Origin: Nanobdellota archaeon
GTDB lineage: Archaea; Nanobdellota; Nanobdellia; Woesearchaeales; JAHIVG01
Direction of reading: 5' to 3'
Length of the DNA stretch: 39,785 nt
Assembly (NCBI GenBank): GCA_018816705.1
Contig: JAHIVG010000101.1
Location: forward strand, 1 to 39,785
Shown here piece by piece: positions 16,118-25,220 of this stretch. The notes under the pieces are model-generated. The model did not search any database. It saw nothing but the letters and a program-made list of their open reading frames with translations, and had not been told where the DNA came from. Numbering within the stretch: position 1 is the stretch's first letter; the number at the start of each line of letters is the position of its first letter. The translations under genes and the position numbers were made by a program.

Positions 16118-16432
16118 GACAACTTCTGCCAGTACTATCTCCTCGCCCTCGGTCATCTTCGGCTGCTTGCCACACTTTGGGCATTCGATATGTACGAATT
16201 CCTCCTCCCTGCCCGTGATCTTCGGCCGTCCCTGGTAGCCGCACTTACACCTCACTTTGGATTCCTTGGTCTCGATGGTTATCTCCCAATCAGGCTTGCG
16301 CTTGAGGATGCTGTTCCTGATCCCGTCCTTTGTCGCAGGAGCCGCCTCGCCTACAATCACATTCACTCCGGCCACATTACCGTGCTTCTCTGCCTCATCA
16401 ACGATGCGGTCAGCTGCAAGTTCCGCGTGCAT
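16055..16432 (-). CDS. HypA-like zinc-binding protein
   Basis: 125 residues. It begins MHAELAADRIVDEAEKHGNV and VNVIVGE, like the nickel-binding MHE-start of HypA, and has a zinc site with C62-K-C64 and C84-P-K-C87. HypA delivers nickel to [NiFe]-hydrogenases; here the second nickel ligand region is MHA rather than MHE and no hydrogenase or other hyp gene is nearby. The C-terminus is an acidic tail (about 103-125). It may be a HypA-derived metal or zinc-ribbon protein with another role. Confidence 0.6.
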   Translation of the reverse strand: MHAELAADRIVDEAEKHGNVAGVNVIVGEAAPATKDGIRNSILKRKPDWEITIETKESKVRCKCGYQGRPKITGREEEFVHIECPKCGKQPKMTEGEEIVLAEVVLKDEKEDVAPGKGEDVGEEE

Positions 16433-16472
16433 GGAGAACTATCTTCTTGCAGGGAATAAAAAGGTTTCGATA

Positions 16473-16490
16473 AATGGAAACATTTATTAA
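16473..16490 (+). promoter_or_regulatory. TATA region of the Cys-rich membrane protein
   Basis: AAATGGAAACATTTATTAAC is a BRE/TATA pair of the same GAAACATTTAT type as at 2690 and 8110, about 27 bp upstream of ATG 16513. Confidence 0.5.
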
Positions 16491-16512
16491 CACACTTGAT
16501 GACTAATCATCC

Positions 16513-16878
16513 ATGAAAAGCCAGCGCCTGGTGTTTCTTGTCGTCTTCATTTCAGTGCTGTTCCTGGTAACGTTCTTCTTCACATCGTCGATTACAGGCA
16601 TGGTGATACAGACGATGTACTGCGACAACGATGAATGCAGGGAGTTCTGCAGCTCAGACGCTGACTGCGACCCTGGGCAGGCATGCTGCGACAACAACGG
16701 CTACGGCGTGTGCGGAGACGGATGCGAAACGCTTTTCACGGCCGAAGCAGAGCTTGAAAGCATCCCAGAAGTGGAGACACCGGGAACCGTGACATACCCA
16801 CTGCTATGGCTGTACATCTCGCTTATCGCTATCACACTCATGATAGGCATAGTATTCTTGCTATCTGACAGGAAGTAG
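16513..16878 (+). CDS. Small cysteine-rich membrane protein
   Basis: 121 residues with a membrane segment at each end (LVFLVVFISVLFLVTFFF, about 6-23, and LLWLYISLIAITLMIGIVFL near 97-116). The loop between them has ten cysteines, with CREFCSSDADCDPGQACCDN followed by CGDGCE, resembling small disulphide-knotted extracellular modules (SDxDCxxGQxCC pattern). Both ends are probably in the membrane and the Cys module outside. Function unknown. Confidence 0.75.
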   Translation: MKSQRLVFLVVFISVLFLVTFFFTSSITGMVIQTMYCDNDECREFCSSDADCDPGQACCDNNGYGVCGDGCETLFTAEAELESIPEVETPGTVTYPLLWLYISLIAITLMIGIVFLLSDRK

Positions 16879-16915
16879 ACCTTGGCAACGGCTGACCTGT
16901 AAGAATTTACACACC

Positions 16916-18664
16916 TTATCTCTTAAGCTGGCCCTTGATTATCCCCAGAGAGATCACGAAAAGCACAAGAGAGAGCACTAATATGCCTGCCAGCGAATTT
17001 ATCGACGCTGCCTGGCCGTAGAGCGAGACCTTCTGCAGCTGGATTATCAGTTGCGTGAGCGGCAGGTTGAGGCTGATGTCCTGCATGAGCCTGCTCATCA
17101 ATATAAGGGGGATGAACGCCCCTGAGAGGAACATCATAGGCAGGCCGATTACAAGGCTGGACAGCATGGCAGTGGTCTCTGTCCTGCTCACCGCACCGAT
17201 GAAGAAGCCCATGGAGATGAACACGATAGACGCTGCGATGAGCACAGGGAAGAAGCCTGTGCCCACCGGAAAGGTGACTCCGAAGAACAGCAGCACGACC
17301 AGCATGCCAGCAACCCCGAACAATGCGAGCAGGAGCATGTATATCAACTTCTCAATGAGATAGATCGTCATCGGCAGAGGTGAGAGCAGCATCCTCACCA
17401 TCGTACCCGCATTCTTCTCCTGCACTATATGTGTCGTTGTCGTGATAAGGGTGATGAAAAGCAGGATGACGAGCAATAATGCAGGAGCCATCGTGTTCAG
17501 GTTAGTGGCCCTGGGCAGCACAGGCAGCTCTGTCAGCGCAATCGGCCTGACTATGTTCACAGGGTCGATGGATACATACCTATCAAGGACCTCTGTGGTC
17601 TTCTCAAGGTTGGCCTGGAACGAGTTCACCATGGAGAGCATGTCATCCAGCTGGAGCCTCAGCGCAGAGATGTTCTCCAGAGCGGCCAACCTCGTTGTCT
17701 CGAACTCCTGGAGATATGGCCTCAGCGAATCGAAATCTCCGATGCTATCGACAGCCGATGTGAGGTTCTCCAGCGATGACCTTATGAGCCATAGGTCTCC
17801 CAGCAGCTTCCTGTTGAACTCATCGCTCTGGTTCTGCTGCTTCAGCAGGTCCTCTATGCTCGCGTTCACCTCGACGCAGAACTCTGAGATGTTCAGGGGA
17901 TTGACGCAGTGAGTGGAATACTTGTCCATCAGGTCCTGGGTCTGGTTAGTAAGGTCCCAAGGAGCATTCTCAACCTCGAATATGACATAGTCCATCCTCT
18001 CCTGCGCAAGGAATATCTCGTCCCTGATGAGATCCACGCTTTCATCTATCTGTTCAGATGTCATGTTCAGCTGCAGCTCGAGGTTGGATATCTGAAGCTC
18101 GTTCAGCCTCAGCTCTGCCTGCAATAACTTGATCCTGGCATCCCTGATGTTCAAGTCGACTATCTCCAGCTCGGCCTGGACCTTCTTCAGGTTGGCGTTG
18201 AGCTCCTTGAGGTTTGACCAGGCTAAGAATATGAACTCTGATCCCAAAGCATCGGAGAGCTGCTGGACCTGGCTCCTGAAGGAGGTTATTATGAGCTGGG
18301 CGACCGCCCGCTGGGCGTTGTCATAATATAAGTCGAGGCTCGAGCCGTATCCGTTGGTGATCCTCTCTGTGAAGCCTTCTGGCACGACCAATAGGGCGCT
18401 CAGCTCGCCCCTTCTCACATCTTTCTCAGCCTCTTCACAGTCCTCTCTGTACTCTGGCATGAGGAATGATGAGGTGAAGTTGAACGGCAGTTCATCATCC
18501 TGATTGCATATCGCGATAGAGATCTGCTCAGAGCTGCCCTCTGTCGAGAAGGCGCTGGCAAGTATGGCCATGACGATGATCGGCGTGAGGAAGACCAGCA
18601 CTAAAGACCTTGGGTCCTTGAACAGCAGCTTGAAGTCCTTGTCCAATAGTGTGGGAAGTTTCAT
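16916..18664 (-). CDS. ABC-2 type transporter permease
   Basis: 582 residues from ATG 18664 (MKLPTLLDKDFKLLFKDPRS), which overlaps the stop of the ATPase gene by 4 bp; the longer reading frame upstream is only a shadow of that gene. It has an N-terminal membrane helix (LVLVFLTPIIVMAILASAF), an outward domain of about 300 residues rich in predicted coiled coil (from about residue 130, with repeated LNELQISNLELQ-type heptads), then five or six helices including ALLLVILLFITLITTTTHIV, which leads into the ABC-2 signature region. YhgE/ABC-2 exporters have this plan. The substrate is unknown. Confidence 0.88.
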   Translation of the reverse strand: MKLPTLLDKDFKLLFKDPRSLVLVFLTPIIVMAILASAFSTEGSSEQISIAICNQDDELPFNFTSSFLMPEYREDCEEAEKDVRRGELSALLVVPEGFTERITNGYGSSLDLYYDNAQRAVAQLIITSFRSQVQQLSDALGSEFIFLAWSNLKELNANLKKVQAELEIVDLNIRDARIKLLQAELRLNELQISNLELQLNMTSEQIDESVDLIRDEIFLAQERMDYVIFEVENAPWDLTNQTQDLMDKYSTHCVNPLNISEFCVEVNASIEDLLKQQNQSDEFNRKLLGDLWLIRSSLENLTSAVDSIGDFDSLRPYLQEFETTRLAALENISALRLQLDDMLSMVNSFQANLEKTTEVLDRYVSIDPVNIVRPIALTELPVLPRATNLNTMAPALLLVILLFITLITTTTHIVQEKNAGTMVRMLLSPLPMTIYLIEKLIYMLLLALFGVAGMLVVLLFFGVTFPVGTGFFPVLIAASIVFISMGFFIGAVSRTETTAMLSSLVIGLPMMFLSGAFIPLILMSRLMQDISLNLPLTQLIIQLQKVSLYGQAASINSLAGILVLSLVLFVISLGIIKGQLKR

Positions 18665-19374
18665 GATTCCACCAGCTTGACGAATACGTCCTCGAGGCTC
18701 TTGCCGCCCTTGACCAGGTTCTTCGGGGTGTCGACGGCGATTATCATGCCCTTCCTCTGGATGGCGACCCGGTCGCACAATCTTTCTGCTTCTGTGAGAT
18801 AATGGGTGGAGATGACGATCGTTATCTTCTTCCGTAGGCGTTCCATGACCTTCCACAACGCTGCCCTGGACACAGGGTCGACACCGACAGTCGGCTCGTC
18901 GAGGAAGAGCAGCTTCGGGTCATGTATCAATGCGATGGCCATGTTGAGGCGGCGCTTCATCCCGCCGGAGAGCGATCCTGCCTTCGAATCCCTCTTATCT
19001 GTGAGGAGGAGCTCCTCTAATAGTCGGTCAGCCCTCTGCTTGACAACCTTCTTCTTCAGGCCGAAGAGCATGCCGAAGAACACCAGGTTCTCGAAGACAG
19101 TCAGGTTGTGGTAGAAGGAATCCTCCTGCGGGGCGAAGCCGATGACACGCTTCAGCTTACTGGTCTTCTTAATGCTCACACCAGCAATGGAGGCTTCCCC
19201 TGAAGTCGGCTTTGAAAGCCCGGTAAGCATCCACATCAGGGTGGACTTTCCAGCCCCGTTCGGGCCGAGCAGGCCGAACACCTCGTTCTTGTTGACGGTG
19301 AGCGTGAGGTCCTTCACTGCCACAAACTTCCCGTAGCGCTTCTCAAGCCTCTTTATTATCAGAAGTGGGGGCAT
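18661..19374 (-). CDS. ABC transporter ATP-binding protein
   Basis: 237 residues. Walker A GPNGAGKST (37-45), signature LSGGMKRR, Walker B LLFLDEPTVGVD and the switch ISTHYLTEAERLCD are complete. The GVDPVSR and LTEAE patterns are those of ABC-2 exporter ATPases (drug or polysaccharide efflux). A TATA box (CTTTATATAAC at about 19394-19404) puts the transcript start at the ATG 19374, and the permease gene follows with a 4-bp overlap. Confidence 0.95.
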   Translation of the reverse strand: MPPLLIIKRLEKRYGKFVAVKDLTLTVNKNEVFGLLGPNGAGKSTLMWMLTGLSKPTSGEASIAGVSIKKTSKLKRVIGFAPQEDSFYHNLTVFENLVFFGMLFGLKKKVVKQRADRLLEELLLTDKRDSKAGSLSGGMKRRLNMAIALIHDPKLLFLDEPTVGVDPVSRAALWKVMERLRKKITIVISTHYLTEAERLCDRVAIQRKGMIIAVDTPKNLVKGGKSLEDVFVKLVES

Positions 19375-19418
19375 GAGGACTATGTTATCACGGTGTTATA
19401 TAAAGATTATGCATTAAT

Positions 19419-19560
19419 GGCCATGTAGAAATCCTACCTATTTAGAGCTTTCGCCGCCGTCCTTCGGACTCGTTTTTTCCCGCCCTGCCTAGGCGAGGCG
19501 GGAAAAAATGACCCAAACCTTGGTTTGGGGGCAGCGAAAAATGAGCATTTCTACGTGGCC
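19419..19560. mobile_element. MITE-like element 2 (142 bp, 8-bp target duplication)
   Basis: GGCCATGTAGAAAT at 19419-19432 and ATTTCTACGTGGCC at 19547-19560 are terminal inverted repeats (13 of 14 positions). Identical GCATTAAT octamers flank the ends (19411-19418 and 19561-19568). The inside is a string of smaller palindromes: TTTTTTCCCGCC/GGCGGGAAAAAA (about 19472-19507), CCAAACC/GGTTTGG, and CCGTCCTTCGGAC. It lies just upstream of the ABC-operon promoter. Its core TGTAGAAA and GG end match the element at 590-710. Confidence 0.75.
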
Positions 19561-19628
19561 GCATTAATAAAGATTTTACAAAACAGCCTTCCATAAGATT
19601 TATAAGTCCATCACATTGTTGGAAGGGG

Positions 19629-20009
19629 ATGGTCTGGGTCAAGGACATAATGTCGACGCATGTGATCTTCGCAGAGATAGACACAAACATCCAGGACGTG
19701 ATACAAACGATGATACGGAACAACATCGGTTCCATCATCATCATGGACAAAGGCATCCCTAAGGGAATACTCACAGAGCGCGACATCGTGAGGAATTTCA
19801 TGAAAGCAGACGGTGACCAGCCTGTAAGCACCATAATGTCCACACCTGTCATAACGATCGGCGAAGATGAACCAGTGATCAACGCAGCTACCAAGCTGGT
19901 GGACAACAACATAAAGAAGCTCATCGTGATAGACGGAACTGACATAACGGGAGTCATCACCCAGACCGACCTGGTAAGCAAGATGAGGGAATGGCTTCCC
20001 AAAGAATAA
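19629..20009 (+). CDS. Paired CBS-domain protein
   Basis: 126 residues made of two CBS domains: about 4-60 (VKDIMSTHVIFAEIDTNIQD to TERDIV) and 66-122 (VSTIMSTPVITIGEDEPVIN to TQTDLV). Each has the expected GI-TERD or GVITQTD nucleotide-contact strand-turn. Such stand-alone pairs bind adenylyl nucleotides or SAM and act as sensors. The TATA box GATTTATAAGTC lies at about 19594-19605, so the ATG is near the transcript start. No partner can be named from the context. Confidence 0.9.
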   Translation: MVWVKDIMSTHVIFAEIDTNIQDVIQTMIRNNIGSIIIMDKGIPKGILTERDIVRNFMKADGDQPVSTIMSTPVITIGEDEPVINAATKLVDNNIKKLIVIDGTDITGVITQTDLVSKMREWLPKE

Positions 20010-20181
20010 TAAAGGTGATATGTTCATTTCTTCCTGGTCGCGAACCAGATGCCGATCGCTATAAGTCGGAATTTCGTCCTTGAACTCTTGGCCGTGCCAT
20101 CATCTCAACACAAGTGTTATTAGTGGATTAGCAAAAAGTATTTAAATTTCCATCTTTCTCTAAAAGGATGAGGTGGTTCAG

Positions 20182-20661
20182 ATGGCTTTTACTGGTGATA
20201 TAACGGCGATGCTGGCTTATGCGATCATAATCAACATCATCATGATACCGCTCAGCGGACTCTTGCTGTGGCTTACTACAAAGATATTCAGCCTGAAGAA
20301 CTCCCGATTCCTCTCAGCACTCGTGGTTGCAGCGATAGTGCATATGACCATCTTGATCCTAAGTATACCTCGATTGATCTTCATCAAGAGCATATGGATA
20401 AATATTGCAGTAGGGCTGCTAATATGGCTCACAGTGTCTTTCTTCCTGGCCTGGATGCTGGTGAAAAGGATGTACGGGCTGAGCTGGGGATGGTCGATCC
20501 TCATCTGGCTGGTATGGTCAGCCTTCACGTGGGTGATAAGTTTCATAATAGGCTTGTTCGTGAGCGTGATCATAGGGGTGATGCTATTCAAGTCAGCTGC
20601 CGGTTTGTTCGCGTCGAACATGACGACGCCCACAGGGAAAGCGATATTCGGTATGATATAG
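20182..20661 (+). CDS. Polytopic membrane protein
   Basis: 159 residues from ATG 20182, supported by GAGGTGG 4 bp upstream and a TATA box GTATTTAAATTT (about 20138-20149). There are about five hydrophobic segments, for example AYAIIINIIMIPLSGLLLWL, LVVAAIVHMTILILSIPRLI, WINIAVGLLIWLTVSFFLAW and WVISFIIGLFVSVIIGVMLF. It is convergent with the eS17 gene (5 bp apart). Function unknown. Confidence 0.75.
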   Translation: MAFTGDITAMLAYAIIINIIMIPLSGLLLWLTTKIFSLKNSRFLSALVVAAIVHMTILILSIPRLIFIKSIWINIAVGLLIWLTVSFFLAWMLVKRMYGLSWGWSILIWLVWSAFTWVISFIIGLFVSVIIGVMLFKSAAGLFASNMTTPTGKAIFGMI

Positions 20662-20666
20662 AATTC

Positions 20667-20855
20667 CTATCCGCCCATCCTCTTCAGGCGGGTGATGTAG
20701 CCGGCAATGACATTCCTGATCTTAGGTGAGCCTGTTACTATGAGTCCGCCGAGGACCACCTTGTTCTTCTCATAGCTCTCTGAGAACTTCTCAGAGTGCA
20801 TGGCCATGAGCTTCTTCGAGGTCCGTTTGATGAACTGTGTCTTGATACGTCCCAT
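20667..20855 (-). CDS. rps17e: Ribosomal protein eS17
   Basis: 62-residue archaeal/eukaryotic small-subunit protein. The family signature is plain: MGRIKTQFIKRTSKKLMAMH at the N-terminus and RNVIAGYITRLKRM at the C-terminus. Length equals that of other archaeal eS17. The TATA box CTTTATAAAC at about 20878-20887 lies 25 bp upstream of the ATG. This protein is absent from bacteria and is one of the best markers that the window is archaeal. Confidence 0.95.
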   Translation of the reverse strand: MGRIKTQFIKRTSKKLMAMHSEKFSESYEKNKVVLGGLIVTGSPKIRNVIAGYITRLKRMGG

Positions 20856-20932
20856 AGACCTCTGGAATGATGGGGAGTTTATAAAGGTATCGCTGGGAAA
20901 GTTAAAACCCCCTAATCGGCTGAATCATTTTC

Positions 20933-21196
20933 ATATTTGTCCGTTTATCGTATTTCCACCTGTTTTTTCCTTCACAGCATATCATTGAACGGACAAATGG
21001 ATTTACCCCGGTAGATTTCTGAAAACTTACCCCACTCCTTTGGGTCGCTGGGTGCCTATCCCATACTATTATTTTGGTAAGTTTTCAGGACAAAGAAATG
21101 CTTTGGCATTTCTTGTCCACAAAATCTCTGATTTTGTCGGACCAAAAACCCAACCAGAGGCATACCCCACCGCTTGCGGTGGTTGGGTTTTTGATT
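20933..21196. repeat. Hairpin-rich spacer A (six inverted repeats)
   Basis: The 398 bp between eS17 and the PHP gene contain no coding sequence I can support. In order they hold ATTTGTCCGTT/AACGGACAAAT (about 20935-20998), CTGAAAACTTACC/GGTAAGTTTTCAG (21019-21031 and 21076-21088), GACAAAGAAATGC/GCATTTCTTGTC (about 21089-21117), ACAAAATC/GATTTTGT (21119-21137), AAAAACCCAACCA with GGTTGGGTTTTT (about 21144-21192), and inside the last CCACCGC/GCGGTGG. The AAGAAATGC and ACAAAATC hairpins recur at 28121-28239 and 39703-39752. Confidence 0.7.
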
Positions 21197-21253
21197 TTCA
21201 ACAGGCCTTTCCCAAGCAAAAAGCTTAATAACCAAGCGCATTTCTGCTCAGTC

Positions 21254-22063
21254 ATGAGCGAATACATAAGGGGTAGGCCTCACAAGGAGCGATTCCCGGG
21301 AAAAAGAGCCATGGACCTGCATATCCACACAGAGCATTCTGTGGACTGTGACACGAAGGTAAAGCAGGTGCTCAGGGTGGCAGAGAAGCATGGTTTCGGC
21401 ATATCGATAACAGACCACAACGCCATAGGAGGCTCGCTAGAGGCCCTGAAGCAGGATGTTGTCCCGGTGGTGCCGGGCATAGAGATAACAGCTGCCGAAG
21501 GGATAGATGTGCTGTGCTATTTCAAGGACAAGGACACGCTTGTCCGGTTCTTCGACGAAGATATCAAGCCGAACATGAAGAACAACCTCTTCCGATCGAG
21601 CAGGCTGAAAGGAGAAGAGGTCATCGCCAGGGCAAAGAAGCTAGGAGGCGTGACCGCATTCGCACACCCTTACAGGTACATACTCAGGCTGTACTCAGTA
21701 GCAAGCACACTTCCTGTAATAAAGAAATATTTCTCGATATTCGACGCAGTAGAGGTCATCAACGGCAAGAGCCCGCAGGTATTGAACCGTCGTGCGCTCA
21801 GGAAGGCCCAGCTGTTCAATAAGCCCTTCATGTCAGGCTCAGATGCCCATGAGCTTTCAGACCTCATGGTAACTTTCACACTATTCGACAGCGATGATCC
21901 GGCCGAAGTGGTTGAGAGCATCAGGAATGGCGATACGATAGTCATAGGGAGGGGCTCAAAGGCCCTGCTCAAGCTCCTACGGAGCGGCAAGAAAATAATC
22001 GTGAAAAAATACAATGAAGCAACGCATAAGGGAAAAGGCGCTCAAGCTGCGGAACAGCACTGA
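21254..22063 (+). CDS. PHP-domain phosphoesterase
   Basis: 269 residues from ATG 21254; the frame is open further upstream but only through the hairpin spacer. Metal-binding motifs are H23-I-H25 in MDLHIHTEHS, ITDHNAIGG, the GIEITAAEGIDVL strand, FAHPYR and GSDAHE near the C-terminus. Such stand-alone PHP proteins hydrolyse phosphoesters such as nucleoside 3',5'-bisphosphates or histidinol phosphate; the substrate is not decided. The C-terminus overlaps the MTHFS gene by 50 bp, so it heads the one-carbon operon. Confidence 0.88.
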   Translation: MSEYIRGRPHKERFPGKRAMDLHIHTEHSVDCDTKVKQVLRVAEKHGFGISITDHNAIGGSLEALKQDVVPVVPGIEITAAEGIDVLCYFKDKDTLVRFFDEDIKPNMKNNLFRSSRLKGEEVIARAKKLGGVTAFAHPYRYILRLYSVASTLPVIKKYFSIFDAVEVINGKSPQVLNRRALRKAQLFNKPFMSGSDAHELSDLMVTFTLFDSDDPAEVVESIRNGDTIVIGRGSKALLKLLRSGKKIIVKKYNEATHKGKGAQAAEQH

Positions 22064-22550
22064 GAACCAGGGAGAGAAATCCAGCAAGATATGTCAAAGG
22101 CTGAAGCAGCTGAAGGAGTTCAAGGAGGCAAAGTCAGTCCTGCTCTACTGGAGCATCCATTCAGAGGTCAAGACCCACGAGCTCGTGAATGAGCTAATCG
22201 GCAAGAAAGAGGTATACCTGCCTTTCACCATGAAGCATACCCTGGGCTGGGCCAGCGTGACATCAACAAAGGACCTGAAGCGAGGGATGTTCAAGATACT
22301 GGAGCCTGTGCGCATCCAGGCAGGCCCGCCTGACCTCGTGGTGATCCCGGGCGTGGCTTATGACGAGGACGGCAACAGATTAGGCAGGGGCAAAGGGTTC
22401 TATGACCGGACTCTTGGTGAGATTGACGCTCCCAAGATAGCGCTGGCATTCGAGTCACAGATAATCGGGGATGTCAGCTCAGACCACAGGGACCAGCCGA
22501 TGGACATCATAATAACCGAAAAAAGGATAATCGACTGCAGGATGAGATGA
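22014..22550 (+). CDS. 5-formyltetrahydrofolate cyclo-ligase
   Basis: Converts 5-formyl-THF to 5,10-methenyl-THF with ATP, returning a dead-end storage folate to use. 178 residues with the family motifs: [20 protein letters not shown] at the N-terminus, [20 protein letters not shown] and KGFYDRTL (nucleotide- and folate-binding loop). The ATG falls inside the PHP gene; the last bases overlap the glyA ATG (ATGA). This placement between folate enzymes supports the call. Confidence 0.92.
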   Translation: MKQRIREKALKLRNSTENQGEKSSKICQRLKQLKEFKEAKSVLLYWSIHSEVKTHELVNELIGKKEVYLPFTMKHTLGWASVTSTKDLKRGMFKILEPVRIQAGPPDLVVIPGVAYDEDGNRLGRGKGFYDRTLGEIDAPKIALAFESQIIGDVSSDHRDQPMDIIITEKRIIDCRMR

Positions 22551-23797
22551 TGAGCTTCCTATCACAGACAGACCCGAAGATCGCGCAGGCGATAAACAAC
22601 GAGATAAAGAGGGCGCAGCAAGGGGTAGAGCTGATAGCCAGCGAGAATTTCGTAAGCAGGGCAGTGCTCGAGGCAATGGGCTCTGTTTTCACGAACAAGT
22701 ATTCTGAAGGATACCCAGGAAAGAGGTATTATAGCGGAAACCAGTTCATCGATATTGCAGAACAGCTCGCAATAGACAGGGCGAAGAAGCTGTTCGGAGC
22801 TGACCATGCCAATGTCCAGCCGCATTCAGGCAGCCAGGCGAACACTGCTGCATATCTGGCCTTTGTCAAGCCAGGCGACACAATAATGGGGATGAACCTC
22901 TCTATGGGCGGTCACCTGAGCCATGGCAGCCCTGTCAACTTCTCAGGGATGCTGTTCAATGTTGTCAGCTATGGCGTAGATGAGGAGAACCACAGGATTG
23001 ATTGGGACAATGTCCGCGAGGTCGCTTTGAAAGAGAAACCCAAGCTGATAATCAGCGGCGCATCGGCCTATCCCCGAGAGATAGACTTCCATAAGTTCAG
23101 GGAGATAGCTGATGAAGTGGGAGCTATCCATCTGGCAGATGTCGCTCACATAGCAGGACTGATAGTTGCGGGCCTGCATCCTGACCCGATACCTGAATGT
23201 GAGGTAGTTACGACGACGACGCATAAGACCCTGCGAGGCCCCCGCGGCGGGATGATACTATGCCAGGAGGAGCACGCCAAGATGATCAACAAGATGATAT
23301 TTCCAGGCATACAAGGCGGGCCGCTGGAACATATGATCGCAGCAAAGGCGGTGGCGTTCAAGGAAGCGCTGCAGCCCGATTTCAAGGAATACCAGAGACA
23401 GATAATCCTGAATGCCAAGGCCTTGGCCAAGTCGCTCATAGGCGAAGGGATGATTCTCGTATCTGGCGGGACGGACAATCATCTCATAATGATCGATGTG
23501 ACAGAGCAGGGCACGACAGGTAAGCTGGCAGAGAACGCCCTGCATGAGGCAGGAATATTCACCAACAAGAACATGATACCCTATGACAAGAGAACGCCTT
23601 TCGACCCTTCAGGCATAAGGATAGGCACACCAGCGCTGACCACCAGGGGGATGAAAGAGCCTGAGATGAAAGCCATCGGCGAGCTCCTTGCTGAGGTCGT
23701 CAAGAAGGTGGAATCTGAAGCTGTGATAAGCAAGGTCAGGAGGCAGATAACCGAGTTATGCAGCAAGTTTCCGCTCTACGAAGGGCTGAAAGCATGA
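22547..23797 (+). CDS. glyA: Serine hydroxymethyltransferase
   Basis: PLP enzyme converting serine and THF to glycine and 5,10-methylene-THF, the one-carbon source for ThyA and purine synthesis. 416 residues with [20 protein letters not shown] near the N-terminus, [10 protein letters not shown] (56-65), HSGSQAN (93-99) and the PLP lysine K227 in [14 protein letters not shown]. Length and motifs are those of bacterial GlyA. It overlaps the cyclo-ligase by 4 bp and folD by 4 bp, in one operon. Confidence 0.97.
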   Translation: MMSFLSQTDPKIAQAINNEIKRAQQGVELIASENFVSRAVLEAMGSVFTNKYSEGYPGKRYYSGNQFIDIAEQLAIDRAKKLFGADHANVQPHSGSQANTAAYLAFVKPGDTIMGMNLSMGGHLSHGSPVNFSGMLFNVVSYGVDEENHRIDWDNVREVALKEKPKLIISGASAYPREIDFHKFREIADEVGAIHLADVAHIAGLIVAGLHPDPIPECEVVTTTTHKTLRGPRGGMILCQEEHAKMINKMIFPGIQGGPLEHMIAAKAVAFKEALQPDFKEYQRQIILNAKALAKSLIGEGMILVSGGTDNHLIMIDVTEQGTTGKLAENALHEAGIFTNKNMIPYDKRTPFDPSGIRIGTPALTTRGMKEPEMKAIGELLAEVVKKVESEAVISKVRRQITELCSKFPLYEGLKA

Positions 23798-24612
23798 TAA
23801 TGGACGGCAAGTCTGTTGCGAAGAAGATAAGGCAGGATATCAAGCAAGAGATCTCTGGGATGAAAGTCAAGCCCGGCCTCGCGGTGGTGCAGGTCGGAGA
23901 CAATGCAGCTTCTAATGTCTATATCCGGCTGAAGGAGAAAGCATGCAAAGAGGTCGGGATAGATTTAAGGCTGGTGAAACTGCAGGAGTCCGTACCTGAA
24001 GAGAGACTGCTTGCTGATATCGAGAAGCTGAATGACGATGATAGGATTCATGGCATGCTGGTGCAGCTGCCCCTGCCGAAGCATATCAATGTCGAGCGCG
24101 TCTTGAGCGCTGTGGACCCTGACAAGGACGTTGACGGATTCAACCCGGTGAATGTCGGTCTCTTGGCAGTGGGTGAGCCGAGGTTCGTGCCTGCAACACC
24201 CAAAGGCGTGATGAGACTGCTGGACGAGTATAAGATACCGATCGAAGGCAGGAATGCCGTTGTCGTCGGCAGGAGCAACATCGTGGGCAAGCCCTTGGCG
24301 GCCATGCTTTTGGCTAGGCACGCGACTGTCACGATATGCCACAGCAGGACCAAAGACCTGGTAGAGGTGACAAAGCGGGCAGATATCCTTGCCGTGGCTG
24401 TGGGCAGGCCGGGCATGATAAAGAAAGAGCATGTGAAGAAGGGCGCTGTCGTAGTGGATGTAGGCATAACTGAAGTTGATGGGAACCTGAAAGGAGATGT
24501 CGCTTTCGACGAGGTCGAACCTATCGCCTCACACATAACTCCAGTGCCAGGCGGGGTTGGTCCTATGACAATCGCCATGCTGCTGGAATCGACAAAGGAG
24601 GCTGCTAAATGA
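23794..24612 (+). CDS. folD: Methylene-THF dehydrogenase / methenyl-THF cyclohydrolase
   Basis: Bifunctional NADP-dependent enzyme that takes methylene-THF to 10-formyl-THF, the donor for PurN and PurH. 272 residues from ATG 23794, which overlaps the glyA stop (ATGA); a frame extension to 23758 is inside glyA. Motifs: [14 protein letters not shown] with the catalytic Tyr/Lys pair, [30 protein letters not shown] (Rossmann loop) and the C-terminal [12 protein letters not shown]. Confidence 0.96.
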   Translation: MIMDGKSVAKKIRQDIKQEISGMKVKPGLAVVQVGDNAASNVYIRLKEKACKEVGIDLRLVKLQESVPEERLLADIEKLNDDDRIHGMLVQLPLPKHINVERVLSAVDPDKDVDGFNPVNVGLLAVGEPRFVPATPKGVMRLLDEYKIPIEGRNAVVVGRSNIVGKPLAAMLLARHATVTICHSRTKDLVEVTKRADILAVAVGRPGMIKKEHVKKGAVVVDVGITEVDGNLKGDVAFDEVEPIASHITPVPGGVGPMTIAMLLESTKEAAK

Positions 24613-25220
24613 CGATCAAGCTCGGTATACTGGCATCGACCAATGCCACAGACATGCAGGCCATAATAGACGAGATACACAACGGCACGCTCGACGTCGT
24701 CATATCTGTAGTGATAGCAAACAAGGAATGCGGAGCGCTGGAGAAGGCGAAGAAGAACGGGCTTAAGGCCGTGCTTATTGAGTCAAAGGACTACAAGGAG
24801 CGGGAGAACTATGACAAAGAGGTTGCGAAAGAGCTGGACAAGAACGATGTCGAGCTGATACTGCTCATAGGGTATATGCGCTTCCTGAGCAAGTGGTTCG
24901 TGGACAGGTACAAGAACAGGATCATGAACATACATCCGTCCCTGCTACCGGCATTCGCGGGCGGCATGGACCTCAACGTGCACGAGGAAGTATTGAAACA
25001 CGGAGTCAAGATCACAGGGGCCACCTTGCATTTCGTCGACGAGGGCGCTGACACAGGTCCTATCATATTGCAGAAAGCGGTAGCCATAGCCGAGGACGAG
25101 ACAGCTGAGACATTGAAAGAGAAGGTGCAGAAAGCTGAGCAGGAGATCATCGTCGAGGCGTTGAGGCTCTCCCAGGAAAAAAGGCTGCATATTGAGGGCA
25201 GGATCGTGCACGTAAGATGA
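24609..25220 (+). CDS. purN: Phosphoribosylglycinamide formyltransferase
   Basis: Transfers the formyl group of 10-formyl-THF to GAR in purine synthesis. 203 residues with the catalytic triad N107 and H109 in MNIHPSLLPAF and D148 in HFVDEGADTGPII. The N-terminus KLGILASTNATDMQAIIDEI is a formyltransferase Rossmann start. It overlaps folD and the next gene by 4 bp each. The upstream steps of purine synthesis are not in the window, so completeness of the pathway is unknown. Confidence 0.93.
   Translation: MTIKLGILASTNATDMQAIIDEIHNGTLDVVISVVIANKECGALEKAKKNGLKAVLIESKDYKERENYDKEVAKELDKNDVELILLIGYMRFLSKWFVDRYKNRIMNIHPSLLPAFAGGMDLNVHEEVLKHGVKITGATLHFVDEGADTGPIILQKAVAIAEDETAETLKEKVQKAEQEIIVEALRLSQEKRLHIEGRIVHVR

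Noticed and set aside
18665-18856. N-terminal extension of the ABC-2 permease
   Set aside because: It is a His/Arg/Pro-rich shadow of the ATPase gene in another frame; ATG 18664 overlaps the ATPase stop as expected.
20024-20104. Minus-strand frame ending IAIGIWFATRKK and a stop, like the end of a membrane protein
   Set aside because: Only about 26 codons without any start codon, and an upstream in-frame TGA. Too short to call even as a remnant.
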